A stretch of 64,000 bases of DNA from Streptomyces vietnamensis (lineage in GTDB: Bacteria; Actinomycetota; Actinomycetes; Streptomycetales; Streptomycetaceae), in assembly GCF_000830005.1 (NCBI RefSeq), contig NZ_CP010407.1:4902001-4966000 (forward strand). The letters are read 5' to 3'. How positions within the stretch are numbered: the stretch's first letter is position 1; each line of letters starts with the position of its first letter. The notes beneath the pieces were generated by a model. It was not told where the DNA came from and made no database searches. It saw nothing but the letters and a program-made list of their open reading frames with translations. Of this stretch, positions 62,896 through 64,000 are shown piece by piece. A program made the translations under genes and the position numbers.

Positions 62896-64000
62896 CCCCG
62901 AACGTCCTCGCGGCCGAAGACCTGTCCATGTTCGGCACGGACCCCTGGTGGCTCGTGCTGATCAAGGCGGTCTTCTGCTTCGCCTTCCTGATGGTCACCG
63001 TGCTCTTCTCCATCGTGTGGGAGCGCAAGGTCGTCGCCTGGATGCAGCTGCGCATCGGCCCCAACCGGCACGGCCCCTGGGGTCTCCTCCAGTCCCTCGC
63101 GGACGGCGTCAAGCTGATGCTCAAGGAGGACGTGATCGTCAGGAAGGCCGACAAGGTCGTCTACGTCCTCGCCCCGATCGTCGCCGCGATCCCCGCCTTC
63201 ATGGCGATCGCCGTGATCCCCTTCGGCCCGGCCGGCAACGAGGTCTCGATCTTCGGCCACCGCACGGCGATGCAGCTCACCGACCTGCCGATCGCGATGC
63301 TGTACGTCCTCGCGGTCGCCTCCGTCGGCATCTACGGCATCGTCCTCGCCGGCTGGTCCTCCGGCTCCACGTACCCGCTGCTCGGCGGCCTCCGCTCCTG
63401 CGCGCAGATGATCTCGTACGAGATCGCCATGGGCGCGGCCTTCGCCTCCGTCTTCCTCTACTCCGGGTCGATGTCGACCTCGAAGATCGTCGAGGCGCAG
63501 GCGGACCGCTGGTTCGTGATCCTGCTGCCGGTCTCGTTCATCATCTACATCGTCACGATGGTCGGCGAGACGAACCGCGCCCCGTTCGACATGCCGGAGT
63601 CCGAGGGCGACCTCGTCGGCGGCTTCAACACCGAGTACTCGTCCATCAAGTTCGCGATGTTCATGCTCGCCGAGTACGTGAACATGGTGACGGTCTCGGC
63701 CGTGTCGGTGACCCTCTTCCTGGGCGGCTGGCGGGCCCCGTACCCGGTCTCCACCTTCTGGGAGGGCGCGAACCACGGCTGGTGGCCGATGCTCTGGTTC
63801 GTCATCAAGGTGCAGCTGCTGCTGTTCTTCTTCATCTGGCTCCGCGGCACCCTGCCCCGCGTCCGCTACGACCAGCTGATGAAGCTCGGCTGGAAGGTCC
63901 TCATCCCGGTCGCCGTGGTCTGGCTGATGCTGGTCGCCACCGTCCGCGCGCTGCGGAACGAGAACATCGCCTTCTCCAACATCGTGCTGTACGTGGCCGG
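62892..64000 (+). CDS. nuoH: NADH-quinone oxidoreductase subunit H (partial, 3' end cut)
   Basis: The first 369 residues are visible; the gene runs past the right edge. It is a hydrophobic subunit with about eight transmembrane helices. Conserved segments are [19 protein letters not shown], the acidic loop [21 protein letters not shown] and [18 protein letters not shown] 62892 overlaps the nuoG stop. Confidence 0.95.
   Translation, partial: MTPNVLAAEDLSMFGTDPWWLVLIKAVFCFAFLMVTVLFSIVWERKVVAWMQLRIGPNRHGPWGLLQSLADGVKLMLKEDVIVRKADKVVYVLAPIVAAIPAFMAIAVIPFGPAGNEVSIFGHRTAMQLTDLPIAMLYVLAVASVGIYGIVLAGWSSGSTYPLLGGLRSCAQMISYEIAMGAAFASVFLYSGSMSTSKIVEAQADRWFVILLPVSFIIYIVTMVGETNRAPFDMPESEGDLVGGFNTEYSSIKFAMFMLAEYVNMVTVSAVSVTLFLGGWRAPYPVSTFWEGANHGWWPMLWFVIKVQLLLFFFIWLRGTLPRVRYDQLMKLGWKVLIPVAVVWLMLVATVRALRNENIAFSNIVLYVA

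Overview
The window is chromosomal DNA from a Streptomyces-like actinomycete. GC content is high, GTG and TTG starts are common, and the futalosine menaquinone genes, a complex I operon and a whiJ-type regulatory trio are all present. No rRNA, tRNA, CRISPR array or insertion sequence was recognised.

Region 1 (1-18500) is the right-hand part of a specialised-metabolite cluster cut by the left edge. It encodes a NeuB-type PEP condensing enzyme, a complete transketolase, an RraA/HMG-aldolase-like protein, a RmlD-like reductase, a sugar-lactone-oxidase-like flavoenzyme, a HAD phosphatase, an IlvE-like aminotransferase, four further oxidoreductases, a clavaminate-synthase/asparagine-oxygenase-like dioxygenase, three different ATP-grasp proteins, an MFS exporter and a regulator. 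No NRPS or PKS is seen. The simplest reading is that a polyhydroxylated 2-keto acid is built, transaminated to an unusual amino acid, and joined by ATP-grasp ligases into a small peptide.

Region 2 (18.5-28.0 kb) is mixed accessory and housekeeping content: DoxX and DUF35 proteins, a Ser/Thr kinase with a ricin-type lectin tail, an alpha/beta-hydrolase-like gene behind a 17-codon leader peptide and hairpin, a nitroreductase and a SnoaL-LUD fusion facing an ECF41-type sigma gene across mirror-image promoters, and a HAD/DUF397/XRE/HATPase group.

Region 3 (28.0-44.4 kb) is a tandem array of seven paralogous secreted proteins of 738-762 aa, all on the minus strand. Each has a signal peptide, a predicted propeller-like half, an Ig-like segment and about five FG-GAP modules. 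Six of the seven intergenic leaders share a promoter-like pattern (around CAACC-N17-GTC or CTC) followed at once by a stem-loop. The same promoter and hairpin arrangement lies in front of a SigE-family sigma/membrane-protein operon at 50.0-51.4 kb, which suggests one regulon.

Region 4 (44.4-64 kb) is conserved core: DinB-like, DUF1992, M23 peptidase, CspA, MqnA, MqnC, MenG/UbiE, a geranylgeranyl-reductase-family flavoprotein, an NlpC/P60 hydrolase and nuoA-nuoH. nuoH is cut by the right edge. A Rex-like operator lies in the nuoA leader. Menaquinone synthesis and complex I therefore sit side by side.
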